Shown here: positions 11,081 through 21,489 of the stretch, one piece after another
How positions within the stretch are numbered: the stretch's first letter is position 1
Layout of the letters: each line of letters begins with the position of its first letter
Source: Fragum whitleyi
Taxonomy: Eukaryota > Mollusca > Bivalvia > Cardiida > Cardiidae
NCBI GenBank assembly: GCA_948146395.1
Contig: OX411549.1
Coordinates: 34,184,693-34,248,692, forward strand
Direction of reading: 5' to 3'
Length of the DNA stretch: 64,000 nt
Notes under the pieces: generated by a model
The model's input: the letters and a program-made list of their open reading frames with translations, nothing else
Told to the model about the DNA's origin: nothing
The model's database searches: none
Translations under genes and position numbers: made by a program

Positions 11081-11227
11081 GGTTAAAAATGTCGTACGAA
11101 CCTAGATACGATAACGTATCCCTCCTTTTGATAATGTGATGTTGGGCCGTCAGCACATTAGAGTGGGGGTACATTATTGCAGCTATATGAACCCAGCACT
11201 ATGGATTTGGTCAACATGTTATACTTG

Positions 11228-11505
11228 TCCTGCGTTCAGGATGACAAAACGGTCCAACTGTTTTCAAATTACATCCCGCTTTGCACGCAGGTGCAATTAC
11301 AAAGCACATGAAAATGTCCCGCTGACTTTTTTTAACATATATGATATCATATATGGTTTAAAAAATCAGCAGGACATTTCCCTGTGTTACAAAGTGGGTT
11401 ATAATTTCTTCTTTTTCCTCTCTCTAGCCTCCTTCGACTTGGCGAAGATTCTCCCAGTTTCTGCATTTTTTAACTGTTTTGTCATCCTGAACGCAGTGCC
11501 GGTTA
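11228..11505. mobile_element. CTGCGTTCAGGAT-family element, interrupted by a MITE
   Basis: Left end CCTGCGTTCAGGATGACAAA and right end TTTGTCATCCTGAACGCAG are inverted repeats shared with the element at 10546-10651. It is split by an 82-bp hAT-like MITE at 11305-11386. The remaining interior encodes nothing recognisable. Confidence 0.65.
11305..11386. mobile_element. CACAGGGAAATG hAT-like MITE, copy 1 (nested)
   Basis: An 82-bp element, near-perfect hairpin: CACATGAAAATGTCCCGCTG on the left, CAGCAGGACATTTCCCTGTG on the right, AT-rich apex. Flanked by the 8-bp direct repeat TTACAAAG (11297-11304 and 11387-11394). It lies inside another inverted-repeat element, giving a clear order of insertion. 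Same family as 12523-12633. Confidence 0.88.
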
Positions 11506-11748
11506 ACCCTTTTCTTTCTGAATAAAACCTTGGCAAAATTACACCTAACATCAAAGCGCTGAAAGCAATGGATGTTATTTGCTTTTGCTGTGACTTTTAA
11601 AACCACTTACGCCACAGCTACTTGAGTGTGACTAAGGGTGGAAAAATGCACGAGAAACACGCCATAATAAAGTGCAGACTTGTGAATTTTTTACTAGGAA
11701 AAGAATTAATTTTCTGACAGATAACAAAAGTTCCTAAATGTAGGCCTA
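11506..11748. other. No recognisable feature
   Basis: Short unassigned stretch. Confidence 0.4.
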
Positions 11749-11940
11749 GGGCCAACTTATTTCTCGCCCGATTTCGGGTCGGGTGTAGACTGGTCTCACT
11801 GTCGAATATCAGAATAACCTATTTTGGGCTATTCTGATAGTCGATATGTGGACCAGTCTAGAGCTGGTATCCCGCTTTCTGGGAGATACTCTGATAATGC
11901 GGGCAACAGTACCCGCCCAGGGTCAGAAATAAGTTGGCCC
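11749..11940. mobile_element. Inverted-repeat element, 192 bp
   Basis: Terminal inverted repeats GGGCCAACTTATTTCT and AGAAATAAGTTGGCCC; a second inner pair (TAGACTGGTCTCAC / TGTGGACCAGTCTA) flanks an inner palindrome around GAATATCAGAATAACC. No target duplication is obvious. Non-coding. Confidence 0.75.
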
Positions 11941-12522
11941 AATGTGAGGGTCTGCTTCACTAGTAGGAATTTCACCCCTTTAACGGCCACATTGCCGATA
12001 TGATGGTTGGTTTGCAGTAAGTAGTAAAGATTCTCGAGTATTTTTTTCCGTTTATTTTGGTTGTAGCTGTTGTTTAGACAAAAAGTATTTTACAAAGTTT
12101 TCTAAGCTGCGAAGACGCACATTTGGAATCCATTGGACCACGCTCGGCTATTCCCGCCAAATTATCAGAAATAGCCGATATATGTTGTTACTATGATTTT
12201 GAACATAGGCATTTGGATTTTATAAGAACTTACATGAATCACTATGATAATTATATCCACAAGGTAGTGCAGTCGCCATTTCCTAAGGGAATGGGTGTTT
12301 TTACATGCAATTTGGTACTCGATTCTCACGAGTAAACACGTACCGTGAAGATGAGTGATATTGGTAAAATCTTAATAAAGCCCGCATCCAAGTGCCTATG
12401 ATTTTGAACACCATTTGGACATTTCTGTAATTCTGCAGATTTGCCAAAGCCTGATTAGACCTGTGTCTGAAACGCTGTGGTAACTTGATATTTTGAGCGG
12501 GAATTATGATTCTGGGACAATT
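11941..12522. other. No recognisable feature
   Basis: A 70-codon open frame at 12123-12335 has no recognisable similarity and no splice context; not called a gene. Confidence 0.4.
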
Positions 12523-12633
12523 CACAGGGGAATGTCCCGCTGATTTTTATGAAAAATATATATGATAATATAGTCCATATTATCATATATATTAAAAAAA
12601 AAAAAAAAAAAAACAGCGGGACATTTCCCTGTG
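12523..12633. mobile_element. CACAGGGAAATG hAT-like MITE, copy 2
   Basis: A 111-bp element with ends CACAGGGGAATGTCCCGCTG and CAGCGGGACATTTCCCTGTG, an AT-rich palindromic middle and a poly-A expansion of about 20 near 12594-12613. GGACAATT flanks it on both sides (12515-12522, 12634-12641). The duplication differs from that of copy 1, so both are independent insertions of one family. Confidence 0.88.
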
Positions 12634-12641
12634 GGACAATT

Positions 12642-13292
12642 TCAAAGTTTATTTTTCTCCTTACACTGCTTTTGTTTTTTTTCCGAGATGTTTGGTTTAT
12701 TTTTAGGAGCTTCAGACAGAGAAATACTCAAGGAAAAAGCCATAGTGTGAGGGAATTAATGCTTTCTTGAATGACTTAAATATCGTAACTACAACAGTAA
12801 CCATGTACAGATGAATCTTTCAACAATGTTAATTAAAATGATTTTGTCAGTACGCATATGCTAATAGCTAATTAACTACCAAAGGCTAGTCCAAATACTT
12901 ACTAGGCTGACAAACTGTTAAATAATGTATGTCTGGTCTGATAAATGGGATTGTTTACCAAATAACTTGGATTTTGAAATTAATACACACTCAGAAGGCG
13001 ACCAGCAAAAATACAGGATAAAGGCTATTATGTGGATTGTAAGAAAAGATGAATGCCCTCTGTCTGCCCCCCCCCTTTTATTAAGATTTCAGCATAGGTA
13101 AATAATCAGAACATCCTATAACTACAGCTTGAGTGCTGTAGTTTAGATGTTATGATCACTCATCAACTATATTTTTCAAAAGAGGATTTATTTCTATTAA
13201 ATGCTTGTTTAATGTGGGTCATGGTAGTTACACCCTTGGTTATATCCTTGCATTTTTTAGTTTCAGTTTGTGGATGGATGTCTCTGGCGTGG
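12642..13292. other. No recognisable feature
   Basis: AT-rich sequence with a poly-C run near 13066-13074; nothing supported. Confidence 0.4.
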
Positions 13293-13448
13293 TGGGTGGC
13301 AGAAGATATGGTGGATGGCAGAAGATATGGTTGATGGCAGAAGATATGGTGGATGGCAGAAGATATGGTGGATGGCAGAAGATATGGTGGATGGCTGAAG
13401 ATATGGTGGATGGATGAAGTTATGGTGGATGGCAGACGATATGGTGGA
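13293..13448. repeat. 19-bp minisatellite, about 8 copies
   Basis: Unit AGAAGATATGGTGGATGGC repeats at 13301, 13320, 13339, 13358, 13377 and, less exactly, to 13448. The period is not a multiple of three, so the open frames reading through it are not evidence of a protein. Confidence 0.9.
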
Positions 13449-14029
13449 GTTCCTGCATCGACAGACAGATTATATATAAGTAATATTTATTACAATTTAC
13501 CAGTCACACTCTAATATAAGTGTATAATATTTTTTATGTCAGGGGGGGGGGGGGGGTCATTTAGATAACAATTTATCCACTAAATATTTTTCAAAATTAA
13601 TCTCTTTACATTTAGAATTTTGAATATAAAAGCTTAGCAGGTGTAAGAAATTTAACTTGGCCATGCTTATACTTTCGACAAATTAACTAAACAAAACAAT
13701 TTTGGAAATGTATAGGTACCGATGTATTTCTACAAATTGTTAGTTGATATAAGATTAGTGCAAAATGGGCAAATTAAGGAATAAGGATTAGTAGCAAGAT
13801 CTATGTCAAAATATTGATTTTTGTATGTTAGTCTTTAGCTAGAGGTCTGTCTGCAGGCTTTTTTCTGGTTTGTGTAGGGAATCTTTTGGGTTTAATGTTT
13901 GAGGTTTTCTGTGTAGAAACATTGATGTAATTCTAAAACTACATAACTACAACTTTAATCCAACTGAAGTTACATGGTTACAGAATTGCATTGACAATAT
14001 GTCAAATTTTCTGGATAAGTCCTTCCAAC
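13449..14029. other. Non-coding stretch with poly-G run
   Basis: Poly-G of about 16 near 13541-13556. No gene or element recognised. Confidence 0.45.
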
Positions 14030-16620
14030 CTTCAAATTAATGCATCATATAGACAATGTATTGAGAATCCAAAAAATTTTGCTAAAAGATGCTTTACATG
14101 ACAATGTGTCCAAGTTCCTATCCCAGTTTATACCATATGTCATTATTCTAGCAATAAAGGATTTTTTTAGACAATTGTACAAGATTAAGCTTTTTAAATT
14201 TGTAAAAAAAGCTTTGCTTGACAATATATCACAGTTCATACCAAATGTGAATGTTATTATTCTGGTAATCGAGGATATTTATCAGTCAATTATTCAAGAT
14301 TAAGCTTTTGAAATTTGTATAAGATACTTTGCTGGATAATGTAACAGTTTTTTATCTATACATGTATCATTCTTCAGGTAATCTATGAAATTTATTAGTT
14401 TTTTTCCAATGTCATTTTTCAGGTTATCACAGTCCCTACCACATATCATTATTCACTTTTTTTTTTATTTTTGAAAATGTATTAGTCATTTATTCAAGAT
14501 AGAATCCTACCAAATGTCATTATTCATGAAATCGGGTGAATTTATTATTCAATATTATGCTTTTGGAATCTGTTAAAAAACGCCCTGCTGGATAATTCAA
14601 TGTATTGCAGTTTCTACCAAATGTCAATCTTCAGGTTATGAAGGAATTTTTGAATTCAATTATTCAAGATCAAACTTTTGGAATCTGTTAAGAAAAACGG
14701 GCTATTTTGAGAGGATATATCTTGTTGCATTCACTTAAAGTCAATAATATTTTTCAAATTGTAAAAAGATTCTTTGCTAGACAATGATTGCAGTTGCTAC
14801 CAAATGTCATTATTCAGGTCATCTAGAAAATTTATAAGTCAGTTTTAAGATAAGAATTTCCAATCTGTAAAAGGGTGCTCTTCTTGACATATGTATCAAA
14901 GTTCCCACCAATGTCACTTTTCAGGAAATTGTGAAAATCTTATTAGTCATCTGTAAATGACACTGCTGGACAATTAACGCAATTCCTTCATTCTTCAAGT
15001 AATGGCTGAAATTTACAAGCCATTTCAAATTATTCAAAATAAATTTTCCAATCTGTAAAAGACGATTCACTGGACAATGTATCCAGTGTATCATTATTCA
15101 TGCAATTGAGGGAATTTATGGGTCCAACATTCAAAATTAAGCTTTTTGATTCTGTAAAATGAGCCTCTTTGACAATGTATCCAATGTATCAGAATTCCTG
15201 CCAAATAAAAAAACAAGAGAACCATGATGGTCCTAGGTCGCTCACCTGAGTCTCTTTGATCACTTAGACATCACATCAATTCAAAAGGCAGATGTCATAA
15301 AGATAATTTCTACATAAAACCAAGTTTCACAAAGTTTGGGCCATTTTTGTGGCCATTAGTTATTTCAAGTAAATTATCAATAAGACTCCTTTTCCTGTGA
15401 TATGGCATGAATCCTACCCATTTTCAACAGAGTTCATTCTTGTCACCTGGCAAACATTTTGACACAGTTTCATGAAGATTGGACCATATTTGTAGCGTCT
15501 CGAGCTCTTACAAGAAAATTGTCATTAAGACCCCTTTTCCCGTGATATGGCATGGATCCTTCCCATTTTTGAAAGAGTTCATCCTCATGACCGAACAAAC
15601 ATTCCGACAGTTTTATGACGATTGGACCATATTTGTGGCTTCTAGAGTGTAAACAAGAAAATTGTCCTTAAGGCCCCTTTTCCCGTGATATAGCATGGAT
15701 CCTTTCCATTTTAGCGATTTTCACAAGGGACCACCCAAGGAATATTTCTGCCAAGTTTGGTGATTTTGACTCAGAAGTTTAGGAGATGTCGTTTACAGAA
15801 ATTGTTGACGCCTTGACTGGCAGATGGACAGACAGAAGCTGGACATTGATAGATCACAATAGCTCCCCTGAGCACTTCCTGCTCAGGTGAGCTAAAAAAA
15901 ACTGCTTTATAAGACAATGTACAGCTGTTGCTTTCAATGTCATTCTTTAGGTATTCAAGGAAGTTTATTTGTCAATTGTTCAAGATAAGCTTTAAAAAGC
16001 TGTAAAAAGGGCTTTGCTGGACAATGTATTGCAGTACCCACCAAATGTCATTATTCAGGTTATCCAGCAAACCTTTAAGTCGGTTATAAGATTAAATTTT
16101 CCAATCTGCAAATGATGCACTGCTTGACAGTGTATTGCAGTGCCTGCCATCACAGTTTAGTCAATATATTTTTTAAAACTATGAAAGATGACACTTTCCT
16201 GGACAAACCCTCAGTTCCTTCTTATGTCATTCTTCAGGTTATCCTGGAAATTTATGTCAATTATTCAAAATAAAAATTTGAATCTGTAAAAGACGATTCT
16301 CCAGACAATATACCCTTCTTCCTACCAAATTTCATTCATGCAATTGAGAGAATTTATTAGTCAAATATTTAAGATTAAGCTTTTAGATTCTGTAAAATGA
16401 GCCTGACTTGACAATGTATCAGTTCTTACCAATGATTTTCTCTAGAAAATTGTTAGATTTATTAGTCAATTATTCAAGAGAGAATATTACAAACTGTAAC
16501 AGATGCTTTGCTAGACAAAGTATCCCTTTTCCTACCAAATGTCGTTACATGTATTCTTGTTACCAAGTGAATTTATTAGTCAATTATTCAAGATAAAGCT
16601 TTTCAAATTTGTAAAAAACA
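14030..16620. repeat. Degenerate tandem array, ~130-140-bp period
   Basis: Units repeat the phrases ATTCAAGATTAAGCTTTT, AATCTGTAAAA, CTGGACAATGTAT, CTACCAAATGTCATTATTC and GAATTTATTAGTCAATTATT in that order, around twenty times with heavy drift. The array is interrupted at 15212-15894 by a Helentron-like element. No coding content. Confidence 0.8.
15212..15894 (-). mobile_element. Helentron-like (pearl-type) element, complete-looking
   Basis: Read on the minus strand: T-run, then AGCTCACCTGAGCAGGAAG with CTCAGGGGAGCT (5' hairpin), CTATTGTGATC, then about three core repeats of ~144 bp (phrase CCCCTTTTCCCGTGATATGG, + strand, at 15386, 15531 and 15674), and a 3' end ACCATCATGGTTCTCTTGTT (short hairpin followed by CTTGTT). 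It splits the tandem array at 14030-16620. Assignment to the Helentron/pearl class is from architecture; no Rep/helicase protein is encoded. Confidence 0.7.
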
Positions 16621-16665
16621 CACAACAAGTATTCAACAGACATACGTTTTCTTAGAGTTATTGTC

Positions 16666-16890
16666 TTAACCCTTTGCTGTGTAATCCCTGCTTTTTACAT
16701 GCCTGTGATTTTATGATTGAGAAAACATTGTGAAAAAAAAGAAATTGCTTCTAACAAGCAATTTCTTCTTTTTCCACACTATTTTTTACCCTACCGAATG
16801 CTTATTTTTCAAATTAAATCCACTTTAAATTTTCGTCTGCAAAACCTTTGAATTTGGACAGTCATTTTATAAAACAGGAAAGTGTTTTAA
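16666..16890 (+). mobile_element. piggyBac-like MITE, family B, copy 1
   Basis: A 225-bp element starting TTAACCCTTTGCTG and ending GGAAAGTGTTTTAA, TTAA at both edges. Collinear over its whole length with 42049-42276. It contains an internal hairpin (AAGAAATTGCTT...AAGCAATTTCTT, about 16739-16772) that recurs at 62763-62814. Non-coding. Confidence 0.75.
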
Positions 16891-17353
16891 AATTGCTCAA
16901 TAGTGGAATTTCAATTAGTCATGTGTTTGTCATTGTTTACTGACTCTTTTCCCTGCTCCCAAGATTTTTCTTTTTTCTACAATTTCATCTGTATAATTCT
17001 GTTGTCTGAATGTGTGTGTGTGTTTTTGTTTTGTTTTTTTTTTGTTGGTATCCTTTTAATTTTAAGTTTCCCCTAAATATCCATATCAAGACAGTCTTAT
17101 TGAATTAATTTGGTTTATACTCTTTTGGGGAAACACATAGTAACAACCATTTTGGAAAGCCCAGACATCCCATTTCAGTCAAGACAGCTTATTCAACAAG
17201 TAATTCAATCATCTGACCATGTATTCTTTATCATACTTAATAAGATTATTACAGACTATTATAGAAGTGTATATATATATGACAATAAATAATAAATTGA
17301 CAATAAATATATTTATTCTGGTTTGTGGTGACATCAACGAGCTTTTCCATGTG
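16891..17353. other. No recognisable feature
   Basis: AT-rich with a short GT run near 17012 and an AT run near 17271; nothing supported. Confidence 0.4.
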
Positions 17354-17872
17354 TTGACCCAACTTTCATGACAAGCTTACCCTTCTCTTATGACAAGTTC
17401 GCCCTACTGTAATGACAAGTTTTCCCTATGGCTATGAAGATTTACCCCTTCTGTAAAACCAATTGCCCTTTTTTCATGACAAGTTGTCCCTACTGTAATG
17501 ACAAGTTGTCCCTACTGCTATGAAGATTTATCCTTTCTGATATAATTAGTTGCCCCTTAGCTATCATTACAAGTTGCCCCTACTGTAATGACAAGTTGCC
17601 CCTACTGTCAGGATGAATTGCCCCTACTGTTATGACAAGTTGCCCCTACTGTCAGGATGAATTGCCCCTACTGTTAGGACAAGTTGCCTCTACTGTAATG
17701 ACAAGTTGCCCCTTTGTCAGGATGAATTGCCCCTACTGTCAGGACAAGTTGCCCCTACTGTCAGGATGAATTGCCCCTACTGTTATGACAAGTTGCCCCT
17801 ACTGTCAGGATGAATTGCCCCTACTGTCAGGATGAGTTACATTTACTGTTAGGAGGAATTGCCCCTCCTTAT
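17354..17872. repeat. 22-bp minisatellite (GACAAGTTGCCCCTACTGT)
   Basis: About 23 units of the type CTGTTATGACAAGTTGCCCC alternating with CTGTCAGGATGAATTGCCCC, 22 bp each, degenerate on the left. It lies directly upstream of a segment that is paralogous to 41275-41975, which has its own, different 22-bp array on the same side. Confidence 0.88.
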
Positions 17873-17929
17873 CCGACTCACTTCATTCGAATGTTGATAC
17901 AAAATAATCCATATTTTATCTTTTTTTTA

Positions 17930-18600
17930 CCATTTTTAGAATTTTTGTACAACTTTTTTAACAACTGCATCAGTCAATAAGTACTAAAACCTCTTTTGGA
18001 AAATATTTTTGTGAAATAGCAAAACACTGGTGGGCTACAAAATTCTTGTAAATTCAGCTTGTGCAAGTTTTGTTGTAGCCCTAAGATGATAACCTTTGGC
18101 CATGGCAAGGTTTATAATGTCTTTACTAAAATATAAATATAAAAAATCAATCAACAATATTAAGTCTTAAATAATTACAGTAATTGAAATAGCTAAATAA
18201 TAAATAATAAAAATAATCATAGTGATTAAAATAGCTAAATTCTAAATAAAAAAAATAATCATAGTAATTAAAATAGCTAAATTCTAAATAAAAAAAAATA
18301 AGATAACTTAAACTACAAAGGAATAAATGAAATTGAAATTGGAAATTTTAATTTCATTTAATATTACCTAATATACAATAAAATGAGTCATTTAACTAAG
18401 TAATAAATAAATATAATAAAATAAAAAAGGTTAATGTATTCCTTAGGGTAAGATTAAGGATTCCTATTGATTAATAGGTTTCCTTAGATTTATTCTTGGT
18501 GTCTTGAACTATGACTGTTCTAGGCACTCTTTGTTTATATTTTCTGATCTAGATGGAGGTACTTATGAGTTGATGTAGTTGTTGTAATTTTTTGGCTGTT
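17930..18600. repeat. Segmental duplicate of 41275-41975, copy 1
   Basis: Shared collinear phrases include TTTTTAACAACTGCATCAGT, GGCTACAAAATT, TTTGTTGTAGCCC, and at the right end GATGGAGGTACTTATGAG followed by TGATGTAGTTGTTGTAAT; between them both copies are extremely AT-rich (TAAATA/AATAAA strings). Divergence is considerable. No open frame is conserved. Confidence 0.75.
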
Positions 18601-18659
18601 AAAAACCCATTTGAAACCCATTTATTGCCAACATTTGTCAGTTGTAAGTCTAAATTCCC

Positions 18660-19075
18660 CCTTTCCTCATCAAAGATGTAATAGTAATAATTTGACTGTT
18701 ATTACTAACCCCTCCCCCCCTTCCCTCCCTCTTATAAATGAAAGTGATATTGTAATAATTTGACTGTTCATACTAACTTCTCCCACTCCCTTAAATTTAT
18801 GATAGAGATAGATTTAGTAATAGTTTGACTATTGTTACTGAACCCTGTCTTTTATGAATACCTTTTATGAATGTAATAAATTGACTTTTCCTAAAATCTA
18901 CTTGCCACCCCCTCCCTTTTTTGAAAAACATGGATTTTGTAATAATTTGACTGTCATTGTACAAATGCACACAACCTATGTTTAATGAATGACTAAATTA
19001 CATGTAAATTGTAATAATGGGACAGTTGTTCAATCCCCTCTTTGAATGACATCTTAATTGTAATAATCAGACTGT
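18660..19075. repeat. Degenerate ~70-bp tandem repeat
   Basis: The phrase GTAATAATTTGACTGTT followed by a C-rich stretch (CCCCTCCCCCC type) recurs at about 18676, 18753, 18815, 18871, 18939, 19009 and 19060. Non-coding, drifted. Confidence 0.7.
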
Positions 19076-19091
19076 TTTACACACACACACA

Positions 19092-19345
19092 TAGAGTGCA
19101 GTTGGTAGCACTTGGGACTGTCAATCTAGATGTCCCAGGTTTGATTCCCAACATTAGCACTCATCCATTCGGACTGTTGGTCTCTCACCAATAAGTAAAT
19201 AATTAAAGAGCTATGTGGGACCTATTTTGGACAGCAGCTGGAGGCTAGGTAAGATGTGATGGTGGCACTGGTGTGAGAAATACCAAGAATCCATTGTTAG
19301 GTGCTCCAGCCTTTGCATTATACGATTGTTGAAAGTGACAGAAAA
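19092..19345 (+). mobile_element. tRNA-derived SINE, shared-body family, copy 2
   Basis: Head resembles a tRNA: A-box-like GTGCAGTTGGTAGCAC, anticodon-arm-like GGGACTGTCAATCTAGATGTCCC and B-box-like AGGTTTGATTCCC. The body (GGAGGCTAGG, ACTGGTGTGAGAAATACCA, GGTGCTCCAGCC) is shared with the copies at 5150, 31108 and 63022. Because the acceptor stem does not close and the body follows, it is a SINE and not a tRNA gene. Confidence 0.78.
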
Positions 19346-20521
19346 GCCCAATTCAAACAAATGAATTACACGCACACAGGTGTATTTTGTAAACTGAGCT
19401 ATGACGTAGGCGCTGAGTCCATTACCATAGGTAAATCGGATATGATTAAAAAGCAAATGATAGGAATTCAACCTGACCCCTTCACTGCAGTTCTGAAAGT
19501 ACATGTTTGAGTGAACCTTATGTTTTAAGAAAAGCAGTAACATTGGTTTAAAGGGAAATTGTAAAATGTCTTAATGAGCTTTTTAAACCTGTTTTATCTA
19601 TTTCGAACAAATGGCATGAGAATCTAACAGTAAAAAGTTGATTTCACAGCTCACCGCACAAAATCTACCTAAACACCTTTATTAATTAAAAGGTGTTGCG
19701 TTGACTTAAAGGAAACATTTTGAGGAAAATTGTTATCTTGGTTACAAATCACTGGTTTCATCTATCTGACAAAACTTGATTACAGCTTGAACATCCCACA
19801 CCCATAGATTTGGGCTTGCATCAATGAATCAATTTCTTTGCATCAGGTCAACAGAAGTTTTGAGAGGATATTAAAGGGGGAAGCCAAAATCACAAGAAGC
19901 TCTTATTTGGAGAAAAAGGGTATAGCTCTTATTTGCAGAAATAGGATAGAGCTCTAATTAGGGGAAATAGGGTATTCTATGACAAGTCACATTATGGGAT
20001 CATCTTAGGCATCTGGTGTCAGACAGGCGACATCCACTTCTTTGTCTTGAGCACATTTCTTAACTTCTTAGACTTGAAACTTGGCAGTTATGTACCTATC
20101 GTGATTAGGAAGCGCAGTACTCAAGAACCATAAATCCAGCTAGCTTATTTTTCTAGTTCTTTCTCTTTTTTTCTTTTTTCATACTTGAACATCCAGCAGT
20201 GTAACTGGTGTATCTTGTGACAATTTACCATCTTGTTTTTGTATGATTAGCCAATCTAGAATCTGTTTATATTCAGATTTGTTCAATTGTTTGGCTGAAA
20301 TATTTTTTTTTCATTCTTCTATGAAAATAATTTTGAGTACACCAAAATTATGTAAGCTTGCACACAAATTAGTCTCTAAAGCAAGCTTTCTCATTGTCAC
20401 AACTATATTATATGAATCTGCATAATTAGAATCATTACCCTCTTCATCTTTTTATAATCAATGAGGCCAAGGTAATATTTATTAGGTTTTATTGACTTGA
20501 CTTTATTGACTTGAAATGGTT
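19346..20521. other. No recognisable feature
   Basis: Open frames of 60-110 codons at 19211-19543 and 20243-20425 have no recognisable domain and the first overlaps the SINE; not called. Confidence 0.45.
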
Positions 20522-20591
20522 TCGATGGTATAGCACATAACAGTGTTTATAGGCAGTTACAACTGTTACAACTGTTTCTTGCTGAGCCATC
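20522..20591. repeat. GATGGC hairpin family, copy 2 (degraded)
   Basis: TCGATGGTATAGCACATAAC on the left, CAACTGTTTCTTGCTGAGCCA on the right with GGCAGTTACAACTGTTACAA between. The right arm is well kept, the left arm is worn and the apex is rearranged. Confidence 0.65.
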
Positions 20592-20699
20592 TACTCTGAT
20601 TTCGCTGACTCTCAGCAGAGGTTATCTATGACTATTTTGACAGTGAATAAAAGGAAGCACTGTTTGACTAGCCGATTTTTATGTAACTTTAGCTTTAGA

Positions 20700-21241
20700 A
20701 GGAGAATTTTGTGCTTCAACTACCTTAAGAGCAGTGACATTTTGACCTTGAACTTGACCTTTATGGACTTAGAAAAACTTTAAACTTAAACCAAAAAAGT
20801 TTAACCTTGCTTATTGTCTGAATGTTTTACCTGGTACATGGTTCCTTCATACACACACTCACTAGGTGATATACTTTCACCAGAGTCCAAGCTCCTTGAC
20901 ATTATGACCACAATCTTGAGCTTTTATGGACTTAGAAAACCTTTAACCAAAACCTTAAACCAAATACTTTAACCAAAAAACTTAAACTTAAATCTTGCTT
21001 TTATTTTCTGAATATTTTACCCAGGGACAACATTCTTTTGCATACACCCTCATCAGGTGATTGGCTTTCACCTTTTCACCAGTGACCAAGGTCCTTGACA
21101 TATTGACATTGACCATTTTTGTACAAAAAACTTTAACCTTGCTTATACCCTCTGAGTGCTTGAACTCTGATTGTTGGTCAAATGCTATTTGTCACAAGCA
21201 GCAGTTTAGGTGAGCTAGGTTGTCCGCTGACGACTCTTGTT
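20700..21241 (+). mobile_element. Helentron-like element, 3' part
   Basis: Two to three core units of ~150 bp (CTTGACATTATGACC, ACTTAGAAAAACTTTAA, TTTTACCTGGTACA, TCACTAGGTGATATACTTTCACC) precede a 3' end GTTGTCCGCTGACGACTCTTGTT, in which GTCNNCTGACGAC can fold. The 5' hairpin is not seen, so the left limit is approximate. Confidence 0.55.
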
Positions 21242-21370
21242 CTGATTAAGTGATGCTTTATGATCAATTTGCCAATTTGAATAAGAATCTTGAATTATTT
21301 TATTATTTTTGAAGGTGGTTAGAAAATGAGTGTCCTGTTTATGAATATTCTGCTAATCAAAACATTAAGT

Positions 21371-21480
21371 AATTATGCCCCCCTTCGATGAAGAGGGGGT
21401 ATATTGCATTGCACCAATGGCGTTTGAAGAAGAGGGGAGTAAATTGCATTGCACTAATGGCATAAGGTTGGTCTGGACTG
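21371..21480 (+). mobile_element. Helentron-like element, 5' fragment
   Basis: ATTATGCCCCCCTTCGATG pairs with GAGGGGGTATA as a 5' hairpin, followed by TTGCATTGCACCAATGGC twice and GGTTGGTCTGG. Closely similar to the 5' fragment inside each 1159-bp tandem unit (24143 onward). No 3' end is attached. Confidence 0.55.
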
Positions 21481-21489
21481 TTTTTTGTC

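Noticed and set aside
13152..13417. Frames with WQKIWWMAEDMVDG-like repeats
   Set aside because: Product of a 19-bp minisatellite whose period shifts the frame each unit.
19092..19165. Possible functional tRNA gene
   Set aside because: A and B boxes are present but the acceptor stem does not close, the T-arm is imperfect, and the SINE body follows directly.
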